Origin: Mariannaea sp. PMI_226
Lineage: Eukaryota > Ascomycota > Sordariomycetes > Hypocreales > Nectriaceae
Assembly (NCBI GenBank): GCA_024336345.1
Contig: JANFOG010000003.1
Span: forward strand, 1,494,501 to 1,558,500
DNA: 64,000 nucleotides
Reading direction: 5' to 3'
The stretch's first letter is position 1; the number at the start of each line of letters is the position of its first letter. Below, piece after piece: positions 46,166-56,558 of the stretch. Made by a program: the position numbers and the translations under genes. Under the pieces are notes generated by a model that saw only the letters and a program-made list of their open reading frames with translations, made no database searches and was not told where the DNA came from.

Positions 46166-47782
46166 TCAAGGTCTCTTGCCCCAGACAAAATACACCGGAA
46201 TGTAAATATGGATCGCTGGGTCGGTGAGGTCCCTCCTCACCTTGGCGATGAGCACTTGGATCTCCTCAGCGCTCCAGCCAAGAACGCGTGCAAAAACTGC
46301 CGGCGTGTACGACTCAACCGCCTGTATCTGTTGGATACTCTGGAACTTGCCCAGTTCCTTGAGCTTTGGGTCTTTTGGCCAAGCGCCGATGGGTATCTAT
46401 AAAAACTAATGGTCAGCCAGGAGTCAAGCAAGAAGCTAGAAAGTAAGGAGAGGAAGAAGAAGAAAAATAAGAAAAAAACATTACTTGCCTTGCGAATTTC
46501 TTGCTGGACATCCACAAATCCGGCAGCCTCCATTTTCTCCTTCCATTGAATTGCACCATCCAAAGGTTTACCAAACTGTCCCAAGCCTTCAATCAGGTTC
46601 TTGAGCCATAGCTGCGCGCTTTCAGCTTTCTGCGCAGTCCCATCATCAGAGAGGAAGCGAGGGTAAGTAGCCTGGAACTCAATATACCCCCCTGGAGCCA
46701 AGTGCTGAAATGCTTGCTGGAAGAGTCGGCTGTCGTCAGCTATGCAGCCTTCCAATTCTCGGGCATGAATGAAGTCGAATGGCTTCGAGTATGGCCAATC
46801 CGATTCAAAGTCGTCAACCTCAAAGGTGCAATTAGGCGGTGTCCTACACAGATAAGAGGGTTACTATGGTACATAACTCATCCAGTATAAAGCGTTGGGG
46901 GCTACTGTACCAGGCAGGTTGGATAGGGCTCAAATCAGTGCCGATTACCTCCGCGGATGGATGGTCACTTGGATTCGAAACGTCAGCTTTCCGTCTTTGG
47001 GTACTTCAATTCAGGGCCTTACTCTGCAAAACTCATGGCCCATATGCCAGTGCCAGTGCCCAGGTCAAGCACTCGTTGGGGCTCAGCCGCAATAGGAGCG
47101 AGACTCAGACTGCCTTTGAGTGCCAGGCAGTAGAGGTGATGCACCAGGTCCATTCGATTTTGCTCTTCTTCATCGTTTGGCTGTCAGAGTTCACATTTAT
47201 TGTTAGCTTTCTGTCATCTCCTTCACTGACTCACAGGAGTTTTGGTGGCATACGACTAGGTAGGTGCCATCACGGAATGCGTGGTATCGACGACCATTCT
47301 ATAAGACTTGTTAGCACGTCCAGTAACACTACTTGTTACTATTTATTCTTGAACAGGACACCAACCTCGTATCTGAATCAAGCAGGGAAGTAGAGCATCA
47401 GTCATGAGTCGTTTCAAGTTGGGATGACTATGTCCTAGCAAAAAACACATACTTGTAGTTCAAGATGCTTGAAGCTAGAGAAGTCCGAAAGCTACTAGAT
47501 TCAGTTCTTGTGCAGAAACAGAGTTAGCATAACAGCAGCAGAAGTAAGAAAAATGAAAGAGGTAACGCTCACGAAAGGCTGTAAGCAGAGTCGGTATCGG
47601 AACCGGCGTCCTAGCAAGAGAAATGGCGTCAGATCAAAAATTGTGCGCAAACAAGTAACTGCACAAAGTACAGGTCGGAAATCACGCAGAAGAAAGAGTT
47701 AAATTACATCTGGTTGCAAAGGGTCTTCAGCCAGGGCTGTCTGCAACTGCGCTGCCGCAGCGTCTTGTGTTTCCTCACGCAT
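46166..47782 (-). CDS. LaeA-type S-adenosylmethionine-dependent methyltransferase
   Basis: Nine exons on the minus strand: 47782-47708, 47610-47573, 47506-47453, 47372-47366, 47298-47254, 47180-47023, 46967-46911, 46843-46489 and 46396-46166. Together they give 339 residues, the family's usual length. The N-terminus has the DSDTDSAYS-like and SSILNYKYENGRRYHAF blocks seen in LaeA/TAM-domain proteins. Motif I is VLDLGTGTGIW (110-120), followed by GTDLSPIQP and LAPGGYIEFQ. The C-terminus has GAWPKDPKLKELG and ends YFVWGKRP. Exon 4 is only seven bases (ATACGAG) but supplies YE of the conserved YENGRRYH. The last intron (46488-46397) starts GCAAGT, a GC-AG intron. All other introns are GT-AG, 55-103 bases. 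Such enzymes methylate small molecules or act in control of secondary metabolism. The next gene upstream, on the same strand, is a FAD monooxygenase. Confidence 0.9.
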
Positions 47783-48584
47783 AGTTGAGTTGATGGACGG
47801 TCACTGTGGCTTGTGCGGGATAAGAAAGAAGAAGTCTCAGAACAAGGAAACTTGTGAGGAGGTTATAATCTTGGGGCCTTTCCTCGGCCTTATATTTTTG
47901 TTTGGTGCGGTGTCATCGTACCACCCAGCAGTCTTCTGCGGAGAACGGAATGGATGTGACACTGACAGCATTGAATCTGGTAATGCCGAGTTACAAAGAC
48001 ATGATTAGACCAATAGAAATAATTGCCAGAAATATATTATACTTGTTGGTTCTGAATTGGTGTTATTATCCGCTGCATGTGGCGTGTGCACATCGACCTG
48101 CAGATTCCAGAGTACGGGTCCGGGACCAGTGTCACCTCACATCTCAGGTTGCCCTGAAGAAGTGGTTTCCCCCTCCATTAAAGGTCTGTCCCTCATGCCT
48201 TAATTCTAGCATGAGGTCGGGCTTTGCTAAGTTTAGTACCTGTGTGACTATGTCGTGTCGCGTTACCTATATGATGCCCTCAACATATGGCAGAGCACCA
48301 CGTCAGTTTGTGTATCCAGTCTAGTCCCTGGCCGTCCCAGGTCGTCCTCTTTCGGCGCTTTACAGGGGAGTTTACTGCTGGCGGTGTAAATTTGCAGCGC
48401 TGATTGCACCAAATCCACACTAACTTTGGACACTAGAGCAGCGCTTCGGGCCGCTGAACGGCAAATCGACGGGCGCCAGCATTAGCACCTAGATTCGCTC
48501 GGTTCGCAAACCAATTATATCACATCACGAATTGGCTCTGGCGTCATTCCCTTGAAGATCTCGATCTGTTGTTCATTTGTGCTC
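47783..48584. other. Intergenic between methyltransferase and monooxygenase
   Basis: This is the promoter side of the methyltransferase and the 3' flank of the monooxygenase, which lie in the same direction. Plus-strand frames here have no family features. Confidence 0.6.
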
Positions 48585-49772
48585 TTAAGGAGCTTTCACA
48601 TTGATCACGGTACTCGACTCGTCGATTTTAATTCCGAATTCACCAACTGCGAGCGTGTAGCTCTCGTTGACGGCCTGGCCAGCATAAACCCTCATCCCTT
48701 GCTCATACGCAGCCGTAACACCAGGCTTATAACCACCAGCTTCACGCAGTAACCTACCAAGCAATGCAGAATCTCGCGCCGCAGTATTTGCTCCGATACC
48801 TGCGGCAGGAGTCATGGCATGCACGGCGTCGCCAATCACAGTTACACGAGGCTCATTGGGCCATTCTGGGACACCCTCCGGAGAAGACGACGTAATCTTC
48901 CAGAAGGCAGCTTCAGACTCGTTCATCTCGTCGAATAATGGCTTGAAGCGCGGGTGCCAATCCTTGGTAAGTAACTTTGCTAAGTCTGCGGCCTGTTTTC
49001 CCACAATTGTGTAGTCGTCATTGGGAGCACGAATCACACCTGGGTAGCCTCCCATTGTCCAGCCAAATTGAATACTGGGGTCGTCCATGTCACCGGCGCG
49101 GACATTGGTAATGAGAAAGATATCTCCGTCTGAGCGTGTGTTATCTCGCAGCCGAAACACACCCTCACCGAGCCCCTTGAAAGCGGTGGTAGGAGCCTGG
49201 CCGTGGATTCCCCTAGCACCCGTGTCGTACACCTTGAGCTTGCCGCCAGAGACTTGGGTTGCAATCTTCGAATAGACGCCATCACCACCGACAAGCAACG
49301 AGCCCTCGACCGACTTGGTGCCATCAGCGAAGGTGGCACGAACACCATCATCTGTCAGTTCGTAGCCAATGACATGCTTGGACCACTCAATGTGCTCTTC
49401 GCAGCCCTCTGAAAAGATCTTACGCATGTCGCCTCGAGCGATGCCAACAACTTGGCCGGCTCGCGATGATATCTTGACGGGCGAGACATTCTCAAACAGC
49501 TCCCCGGTTACAGCATCATATCCACTGAAGCCTCTACCAGCGGTTTTGCCGCACTTGTCCCAAAAGTGCTGCCACGTCTGGGCATCGAGCACAGATTCGA
49601 TGGCGGCGAGGCCTTCTGAGGACAAACGCAGTCGGTAGCCTTGCGCGCGAAACACAAAGGACGCGTCACGCTCGAATATCTTGAAGGGGATCTTGGCTGT
49701 TCGAAGTGACTGAGCCAGCAGTAGTGATGATATGCCGGCGCCTGAGATCAGAATGGGCTTGCTGTCTGACAT
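48585..49772 (-). CDS. FAD-dependent monooxygenase (aromatic hydroxylase type)
   Basis: I start at the ATG at 49772 (MSDSKPILISGAGISS), which puts the dinucleotide-binding motif GAGISS at residues 11-16 as usual; the same frame is open 19 codons upstream. The product is 395 residues. It has the second FAD motif LLVGGDGVYSKI and the GD motif VIGDAVHAMTPAAGIGANTAARD, the signature of PF01494 hydroxylases (salicylate-hydroxylase/UbiH-like). The probable reaction is NAD(P)H- and O2-dependent hydroxylation or epoxidation of an aromatic or polyketide-like substrate. There is no membrane helix. A TATA-like element lies about 165 bases upstream. The neighbouring LaeA-type methyltransferase makes a shared tailoring role possible, but no backbone synthase is in the window. 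Confidence 0.9.
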   Translation of the reverse strand: MSDSKPILISGAGISSLLLAQSLRTAKIPFKIFERDASFVFRAQGYRLRLSSEGLAAIESVLDAQTWQHFWDKCGKTAGRGFSGYDAVTGELFENVSPVKISSRAGQVVGIARGDMRKIFSEGCEEHIEWSKHVIGYELTDDGVRATFADGTKSVEGSLLVGGDGVYSKIATQVSGGKLKVYDTGARGIHGQAPTTAFKGLGEGVFRLRDNTRSDGDIFLITNVRAGDMDDPSIQFGWTMGGYPGVIRAPNDDYTIVGKQAADLAKLLTKDWHPRFKPLFDEMNESEAAFWKITSSSPEGVPEWPNEPRVTVIGDAVHAMTPAAGIGANTAARDSALLGRLLREAGGYKPGVTAAYEQGMRVYAGQAVNESYTLAVGEFGIKIDESSTVINVKAP

Positions 49773-49934
49773 GATGATTGCAAACGCAGACACAGACGCA
49801 AAAGGAGAAACAAAAGGGCGTATAATCAATTTCTGGGTTGTTGTTCATTCACCAAGACGCAATTTGTAGGAGTAATGACGAAATACAATTCAACGTCTAC
49901 GTACGTGTTTGTATAGCAACCCCTCTGGAATGTA

Positions 49935-49940
49935 TTTATA
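49935..49940 (-). promoter_or_regulatory. TATA-like element for the FAD monooxygenase
   Basis: TATAAA on the minus strand, about 165 bases before the chosen ATG. Position and sequence fit a core promoter element; there is no other evidence. Confidence 0.35.
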
Positions 49941-51435
49941 AGCGTCGAAGCTGGGCGGCATTGCAATGCCGCCTTAGCTGAACTCTAAAATGTTGGGCAC
50001 CTCAAATTTGTGACAATGGAGTTCCCCCCACACGCGGCACGCGCACCTAGAACACCATGACGCAAGCATGCAGGTTGCTAAGGGACTTGGAAGAAATCTA
50101 TACGTAGTTATTTTTCATCTTCAAGCCGGGAAATGCTACTACAAGACAGCTATTGCGGAACTTGCCGAGATGCAAGAAGAAAATCAGAGGGTGGGGGGGG
50201 GGGGGGGGGGGGATGGCACAAAAAGACAAGCGAGAACCGAAAAGACTGAGCACATAACCCTCATCCAGAGGGCACAGTAGACTATATTATGATTTGATAC
50301 GGAATACTTCTAATTGGTGCTAATTTGTTCTTCTTTCGCAAGTACTTTTGAGGAGCTCTCTCGCCCCGGATACCCTCACCCTGTCTACATTGCCTTCCTT
50401 GCCCTTGACTCTCTTCCCGGTCATATCCTAAGCCTAGCACTTAACCACAACTTGGACCATTGCGTCCTTATGCCGGTTCTCTTCAACTTATCAATAAAAA
50501 GATACTCTTCTAATGAACTTGGCAATTACCAATAGCTTCGTGCAACCTAGGATGGAACTACCTGCTTTTCAACAGGCATACCGTTTACTCCATGTCTACG
50601 ACGACCTGGATATTCCAATCTTCCCTAACGAAAACTTCTTCCTATTACAGATCAGTGAATGTATAAAACAAGAGGAGGTTCCGAAATTCTGAGCAGATAA
50701 AATGATGCATCATAGCCCACACCGCGGCAAAGGTATTAAGCCGCTTCTGGCCACCATCCCTACATTGCATTGTGCTGGGCCTTGTCCGAATCTCATTGTC
50801 ATGAAGGGAGAGAGGATCTGAGAGATAAGATTCTACCCCTCCCCCCATATTACGATGGCGTGAATGCGCGGTGAGATTCCTTCGTTTCCAGCATCCAAAA
50901 GCACAAGTGTAGTGGCGGTCTGCTCCGGTGAAGTGACCCATCCTAGCGCAACAACGTGAACCTATTTTGCGGCAAAGAGGTCTCATGGGGGGACAACGAG
51001 ATACTCGCCGGATCATAGAATAAAAATGTTTTCGTTAGGCCTACTACGAAAGAAGTAGAGTCTCGTGTCGCATGCCTTGCCAATAAGTAAAAATCCCGAG
51101 CTCAGCGATTGACAGATCATTTGTTGAGCATGACGAACGGGGTCTCACTCCTATGGGACATAAAGAATACGTTTTCTGGCCTAGCGGCATTCAGGTAAGC
51201 TATTACAGAAAGCTGCTCGCAATGGCTTGCAGCATGCAGTTCATCCTCTTTTCCGCCTAGCGATTTGCTTCAACGGTGCTCTCTCGCGGTACTCTGTCAA
51301 AATCCACCCACGTAAAGTTCACTTACACCACCAGGTCGTAGGATGACAAATTCACTGATCATCTCCTCCAATCCGTCAAGGTTCGCAACATATCGAAATG
51401 GAAGTTGAGACGAGAACCCCAAAGTCAAGTCCACC
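49941..51435. other. Intergenic, contains a G20 run
   Basis: No supported gene. Short frames at 50068-50280 and 50314-50535 on the plus strand lack family features; the first runs through the G homopolymer. Confidence 0.5.
50193..50212 (+). repeat. Homopolymer of 20 G
   Basis: An uninterrupted run of twenty G. It could form a G-quadruplex and is hard to sequence or assemble, so its length is uncertain. Confidence 0.85.
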
Positions 51436-51702
51436 ATGGGCCCCGATTTCTTCATTCATCATATCCATTCCCCCAGGGTATACGATGCCTCTCAGTTCCA
51501 TATTGGATTGGACCGACCTGGCGACGCTGCTGTCCACCATCTTTTGCTAATGTATACAGGCTGTCGTAAGCACGAGCTGGTATACGCCAAACCCCCAAAA
51601 ACCTCGACAACATCTTGGAAGACGGCTGGTGATAATGACACGGATGCGTACCATAACGTGGGAAAAGAATATAGAAGATGGTATCTATCCCCTTTAAGAT
51701 GA
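51436..51702 (+). pseudogene. Fragment resembling a DUF3435/FluG-type recombinase-like protein
   Basis: A 88-codon frame contains FHIGLDRPGDAAVHHLLLMYTGCRKHELVYAK. This resembles the R.q...LLL..TG.RP.eLV block of fungal DUF3435 (FluG-domain, tyrosine-recombinase-like) proteins, which are often mobile or repeat-associated. No flanking segments of that roughly 700-residue family are recognisable, so this would be a short relic. The assignment is tentative. Confidence 0.3.
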
Positions 51703-52052
51703 TAAAAGAATATTTTCTCCAAATATTATCAATCTTCAGTGCCTTAGATAAATAGGGTTACGAAATTTCATCATTCCAAATGAGGGAAAAGGAGAAGAAG
51801 ACTGAAACGAGATGATGTGATGTGATCGTTGAGCCAATACACCAAAAAGATCAACCAATTCTAGCACAACGTGCTTCAGTATTATAAGGCAGCCCGCCAC
51901 ATAATTCCTTACAAAGACAGAGAACGAATGGTTGTACTGCCTATTCAGAAGATATTATCCAAAGCTCAAAAGGAAGTAGATATGGATAACAGGATTGCCC
52001 GCGATGCCTGTCACTAGCATTCATCACCGGACCGAATGCCTTCGGAACACGT
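51703..52052. other. Intergenic, no gene seen
   Basis: Short, AT-leaning stretch between two relics; no coding signal. Confidence 0.5.
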
Positions 52053-52607
52053 TTGGCCCCTATTTCACTCTTACCTGTCTCGCGCTCTCGAGCCGCTACA
52101 TATAAATTCTTACATCAAGCGACCAAGCCTCCTAAGCTACGGTATGGTGACGGGGCGGACGAGCGCTTTAGCCGTGAATTTTGGCATGAGACAGAAGTAT
52201 GTGACTTGATTGAAAAACATCCGCATCCCAATATTGAATAATATCTTGGTTGCCTCGAAGAAGATAATAGAATCAAGGGCCTTTCCTTTGTCAAGTATCC
52301 GAGGAGTCTATGGGAACGAGTACAGATGGACACGCCATTGAACCTACTCGTCTGTCTGCGTGGAATAGAGAGTGGCATTTCCCATTTACACACTTTTTAC
52401 TCGCCCATAACCACATAAATCCACAAAATATCATGATAGATAAGAACCACAAGACTGTTATTACTAGTTTTGAGTCCTGCAGGCCGGCTGGACACGTACT
52501 TGTGAAAGCAGGTACGCCTGGTTGGGGACAACACACCTTATTCATGGCCAGCGAACGATTTCATAGCCCTTGCCAAGCTGGAAGAGTGGTTGAATTCAAC
52601 AGCATAG
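52053..52607 (+). pseudogene. Protein-kinase-like relic
   Basis: Three frame segments line up with one fungal kinase-like family. The first (52053 to about 52400) has HETEVCDLIEKHPHPNI, then a TAA at 52239, then YLGCLEEDNRIKGLSFVKYP and GIESGISHLH. The second (about 52405-52555) has LAHNHINPQNIMID, VITSFESCRPAG and VKAGTPGW. The third (about 52555-52607) has NDFIALAKLEEWLNS. The catalytic HxD is changed to HNHINP, and the DFD-like metal site reads SFESC. One nonsense codon, two frameshifts and lost catalytic residues make it clearly dead. Confidence 0.6.
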
Positions 52608-52872
52608 AGAGCAATACAAGGCTTATTGCAACATGATCATGAGACAAAGCATGGTTCAATTGAGAGTCGTATCAGACTGCTAACACACGGCCTCCCCGTA
52701 ATCTGAAAGTTTGCCCGCATCGCTCCCAGTGCTCCCAGCGCACCTCGCTTACCCTGACCAGACGACCTTGAGCCATCCAGTATCGCTACTCTTTCAAAGA
52801 GTGGTTCGCGAGAGAGGAATAAACGCCAAATGGTCTGCGTGAGGTATCGGCGTTGTGATATTGCTTTAGCAG

Positions 52873-53699
52873 TCAGACTTTCACACTCATCACATCCGCC
52901 AGCCTCCCGTGGTAAGGCTTCGGCCAGTGTGGCCTCCCGTTGATTTCCCAGTTCCCAAGTTGGTTTCTCACCGTTTCTTCCAATGAGCTGAAGCCGCCGT
53001 TATAACTCGAGACTCGGTATACAAGAAATACGTGGGTTGGGGTAGAACCGCACTTTCCCGCCGGCGTGATAGACAAAGAACGGCGGCCTGATACCTAGAC
53101 CAGTCGCATTATGAAGAGCTCTGATATCGTTGTTAACTTCGTTCGCCATGCGTCTGCCTGCGATGCTTGGGATTTCCTTCTGGCTAAAGAATACTGAGAT
53201 AACTTGCAGGTCGTGCTCGCCTGGAAGATGTGCCTTGTCGGAGTCGTAGGTATCGTGAAAGACGTCGAAGACGATATACGTGTGCATATCCCATCTTTCC
53301 GTCGCCAGACACTTGATTCCCGAAGGGTGATCCTTTTCTGTCTCAAGTAAAACCAGTCCCCAGTCCTTAACCCGCACAACTCCAAGTGCGATGGTAATCA
53401 GCTCCGCGCTGGAAGCCCACACCTTGACCCAATGAGGGCTTCTACACGAGGTAGCAATAAAATCCCGTCTTGGGGCCCTCCGACTTTCAATCTCGTCCGT
53501 GGCTATGCCAGAAGAACTAATGCAAGCATTCTCAAATATCGGCAGCACTTCGCCACAGACTGGCGTGACCCCACTAAGTGAGGCGTGGAAACGGCCCAAA
53601 AAAAGCGATCCTGATCAGGGCGGGTGTGTTTTCGTGACAGTTAGCAAGGTTTGAGAGGCATACTAAAGCTTGGTGGACTTGAGCAAGTGGAGTTGACAT
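52873..53699 (-). pseudogene. Unknown protein, frame broken at two homopolymers
   Basis: Read on the minus strand, an ATG at 53699 opens a coherent frame (MSTPLAQVHQALVCLSNLAN). It shifts at a T7 run (plus-strand A7, 53598-53604) into a long middle frame (GRFHASLSG through RPPFFVYHAGGKVRFYP). That shifts again at a C4 run (plus-strand G4, 53039-53042) into the end (THVFLVYRVSSYNGGFSS, then RNQLGNWEINGRPHWPKPYHG) and stops at 52873. Dropping one base from each run leaves exactly 275 codons with no stop, so the three parts are one gene. Both faults are in homopolymers, so assembly error is as likely as decay. The family is unknown to me. No signal peptide is visible. Confidence 0.6.
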
Positions 53700-54479
53700 T
53701 GTCGTCTTCAAGAGAGGTGGAAAGAGATCGAGCAACCTGCGCCAAGAAGATGGCGATTGCCCACGCTTCGGCTCAATACGGTTCCGCGCTGCACTGGAAC
53801 ATCGTCATCGTCTTTTTAGAGAGGACTAGTCGCTGAAGCTGGAGTTCTGCCTCCAGTCATCGAGCTAGGACCAGGATTGGATGCACACCTAGATAGCGCC
53901 GTTCTGCACGGGGATTCGGATAAGCCTGGTGCAGAATCGATATTCACGAATGCAGACGTTGACGTAAATTATTCCCCAATTCTTTCTACGTGGTTGGTGG
54001 TGACAGCATCTGACATGCATGGGTGGACTGGTGGTCCTGTCAGACTCAGCTCAATGGGAGCTTGACAACTTGTCCCAAAAGAGAAACATCGACATGTGAA
54101 GACATTGCCGATCACAACTCAGCTTCTTTTGAACTCGAAGCTTTACCCTGATCCAGACGAAATCATGGGAAAAGTTGATAATTGCATCGTATTCTGCCCG
54201 ACGGTGCCACGTCAGCATGGCATCTATTGCAGTGGATGGACCAAGTAAGATGCTTCGTACCGATGTTAGTGATTTCAGATTAAAAAGGAGACTTTTAAAC
54301 ATACTACCATACTTGGAAAACATGGAACTATATAAAGCTATGCCTGTGGCAGTCTGTTCATCAGCATTCACTCACCAAGCTGCTCTTCTCGGTCACAGCC
54401 TTAAGCACCTACGACAACCGCATCCACTTGCAAGAAAGAAAAAAGCTCAAGGCCTCTATCCACAACTACACACTTCACC
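53700..54479. other. Intergenic, promoter side of the propeller/coiled-coil gene
   Basis: No gene is supported. Frames at 53651-53836 and 53877-54065 show no family features. The right end carries the TATA-like element noted separately. Confidence 0.5.
54329..54336 (+). promoter_or_regulatory. TATA-like element
   Basis: TATATAAA about 145 bases before the ATG at 54480, in the right orientation for the downstream gene. Confidence 0.4.
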
Positions 54480-55322
54480 ATGGGCTGCACCGAAATCGAA
54501 AACTCCAAAAACGCCGTACAGCTGGCCTGGGCGGATGGTGCGCTCTACCGAAGGGATCGCGATGGTTCCATCTGGCGATGGGACTACACCTATCCTTACA
54601 ACAGGAACTGGTCCTCTGTTTCGGGCCCTGATGACCTGACGGCCATTGCTGGCACCAAGGACTTCCTGTACAAGCTGCACAGTGACGGCAAGCTCTTCCG
54701 CTTCCTCGGTCACGGGAATGAATGGCTCCAGGTTCACGACTACGGCCACATCCGAGACGCTATCGCCTCAGATGACAGCTATTACTACATCCTCGGAGAC
54801 GGCCGCGTCGCTGTCGACGGCATGATGCACCCGTTGCAGACGTATAAGCAGCTCGAGAAGCTGTACAATGACCTCCAGGCCCAGGAAAAGAAGGACAAGG
54901 CTGACATTGCTCGCCTCCAGAGCGAGAAAGCAGCTGATGAGCGCACCATCCAGCAGCTGCAAGCTGCCGCGGCTCAGGCGCAGAAGAAGGAGCGTGATCT
55001 GACCCAGCAGATCATCAACCTGCAGAACAGCCTGACAACGGCACAGGCGGGCGAGGCGAAACTGGAGGCGGACCTGACCGAAGAGAAGAAGAAGGAACAT
55101 GATGAGTGGAAGAAGGCACAGGAGCACGATGCAGAAGATCACAAGGCGCTGGCTGAGGCTCAGAAGCGCTACGCAGATCTCCAAAAGGTGCTAGACAGCT
55201 TGAACAAGGACATTCTCGATACCATCATTCCTGGGTTGCAGCAGTCGATTGATGTCTTGCAAAAGGATATTGGTAGTCAGCAGAAGTTGATCGATGTTCT
55301 GAAGAAGCATCAGGGCGCGTAA
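54480..55322 (+). CDS. Propeller-like (tectonin-type) and coiled-coil protein
   Basis: A single exon of 280 residues in two parts. Residues 1-115 carry repeats with aromatic and Asp/Gly-rich turns (LYRRDRDGSIWRWD, AIAGTKDFLYKLHSDGKLFRF, YYILGDGRVAVDG), as in tectonin- or lectin-like beta-propeller blades. About three blades are present, too few for a closed propeller unless the protein oligomerises. Residues 118-275 form a long, highly charged heptad-rich coiled coil (QLEKLYNDLQAQEKKDKADI, TEEKKKEHDEWKKAQ). An attractive inference is a coiled-coil trimer or dimer that clusters binding blades, but the ligand is unknown. No signal peptide or membrane helix is present. Codon use is strongly C/G-ending, more so than its neighbours, suggesting high expression. 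Confidence 0.85.
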   Translation: MGCTEIENSKNAVQLAWADGALYRRDRDGSIWRWDYTYPYNRNWSSVSGPDDLTAIAGTKDFLYKLHSDGKLFRFLGHGNEWLQVHDYGHIRDAIASDDSYYYILGDGRVAVDGMMHPLQTYKQLEKLYNDLQAQEKKDKADIARLQSEKAADERTIQQLQAAAAQAQKKERDLTQQIINLQNSLTTAQAGEAKLEADLTEEKKKEHDEWKKAQEHDAEDHKALAEAQKRYADLQKVLDSLNKDILDTIIPGLQQSIDVLQKDIGSQQKLIDVLKKHQGA

Positions 55323-56558
55323 GCAAGTCGAATTGCGACTCAAGGCATACTCGAAAGTTGTCTGTACGACCTAGTTGGCGTGTTGGCTCGGTAGCATAAA
55401 TATTATAGCACAGAGCCATGTCTTCCGGCCTGGAGATTAGCATAAATAAACACATTGTATTCCACGGGTATCCTGGAAATGCAATCTCCGTTGCAACAAG
55501 CCTGCCATCTCTTCACCAAAAGAATGCAGGTAACACCGTACTTGGATTAGCTGAGAAATGCGTTACGAATTGGAAAGCCATGAGAAATTTGAAGAAAACT
55601 CAGTGCACAGGTTACGTGATCTCGAGATGAACTGTCTATTATATGTAGATGTCGAATAATAATCCATAGGAATTTATTGAGACCTCAATATTTGTCGAAT
55701 GCCCATGATGTGCAGCTGATTCTCTAACCTAGGTGCTCGATATTAAGATGAAAGAGCGAGTGCGCGACTTCAGAGTGCAGCAGAGCGACCAATAGCAAGC
55801 GGCTTGGATGCAACAAACAACGGAAAACCCCTTACAGTACGGCAGGTAGATTCAGGAACAGGTGGCAAACCAACACTAACATGGGTCTAGATTTGCTGAT
55901 GGTTACAGGGATATTTATACATACAGTAATCTGTAATCTGTACGTAACCAGAAAGAGGGCGCCACTCAGTTCAATCTCACCAGCCACTCAAACACCCATG
56001 AATCTCGTGCAGAGACACGGTCCCTACACATTACAGCCATTTAATAGCTCTTTTACCAACTAACCATCACCTGTCGCTTCCATCGAGACCCTGTGCAAAC
56101 TTGATGAGATCCAAACCTGAAAAAAAAAAAAAAAAAAAAGTACACCATCGAGCTTGGCCACTATGTAGGTATTGAGTGGCTTTTCCGTGTCCGAATTTGT
56201 CTGGGCAACCTCCTCGCCTTCAGCCTCTTTCTAGCTTGACTATCTGAGCGTGTGACTGCCAAGGCCAGTCATACACCACGGCTCCAAATTGCACAGATCA
56301 TGGTGTTCACCCAAGTCATCAACACAGCACTTTGGTTGGACAAGCTGAGAGCGCACCTTGTTAGCTCTGTGCCACTTGACTGATTTGCCCCGCCAGCAAT
56401 CACCAGACAAAATAACCATGGGCGCTTACGCCTCTTTATATCATAATTCCTGGGGTTTTAGCTGTACCCCGCGCTGTTCTTGTTCTTCTCTTGAAGCTTT
56501 CCACTTTCTCTTTCAAAACGTCTGTTGGGTGGGCGGTCCGTTTCTATTTTCTACCACC
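55323..56558. other. Intergenic, contains an A20 run
   Basis: No supported gene. A20 lies at 56120-56139. The frame leading into the next gene is open from 56358, but the conserved protein starts at 56559. Confidence 0.55.

Noticed and set aside
47902..48324. 140-codon plus-strand frame between methyltransferase and monooxygenase
   Set aside because: It overlaps another frame, has no recognisable motif and lies in the methyltransferase promoter.
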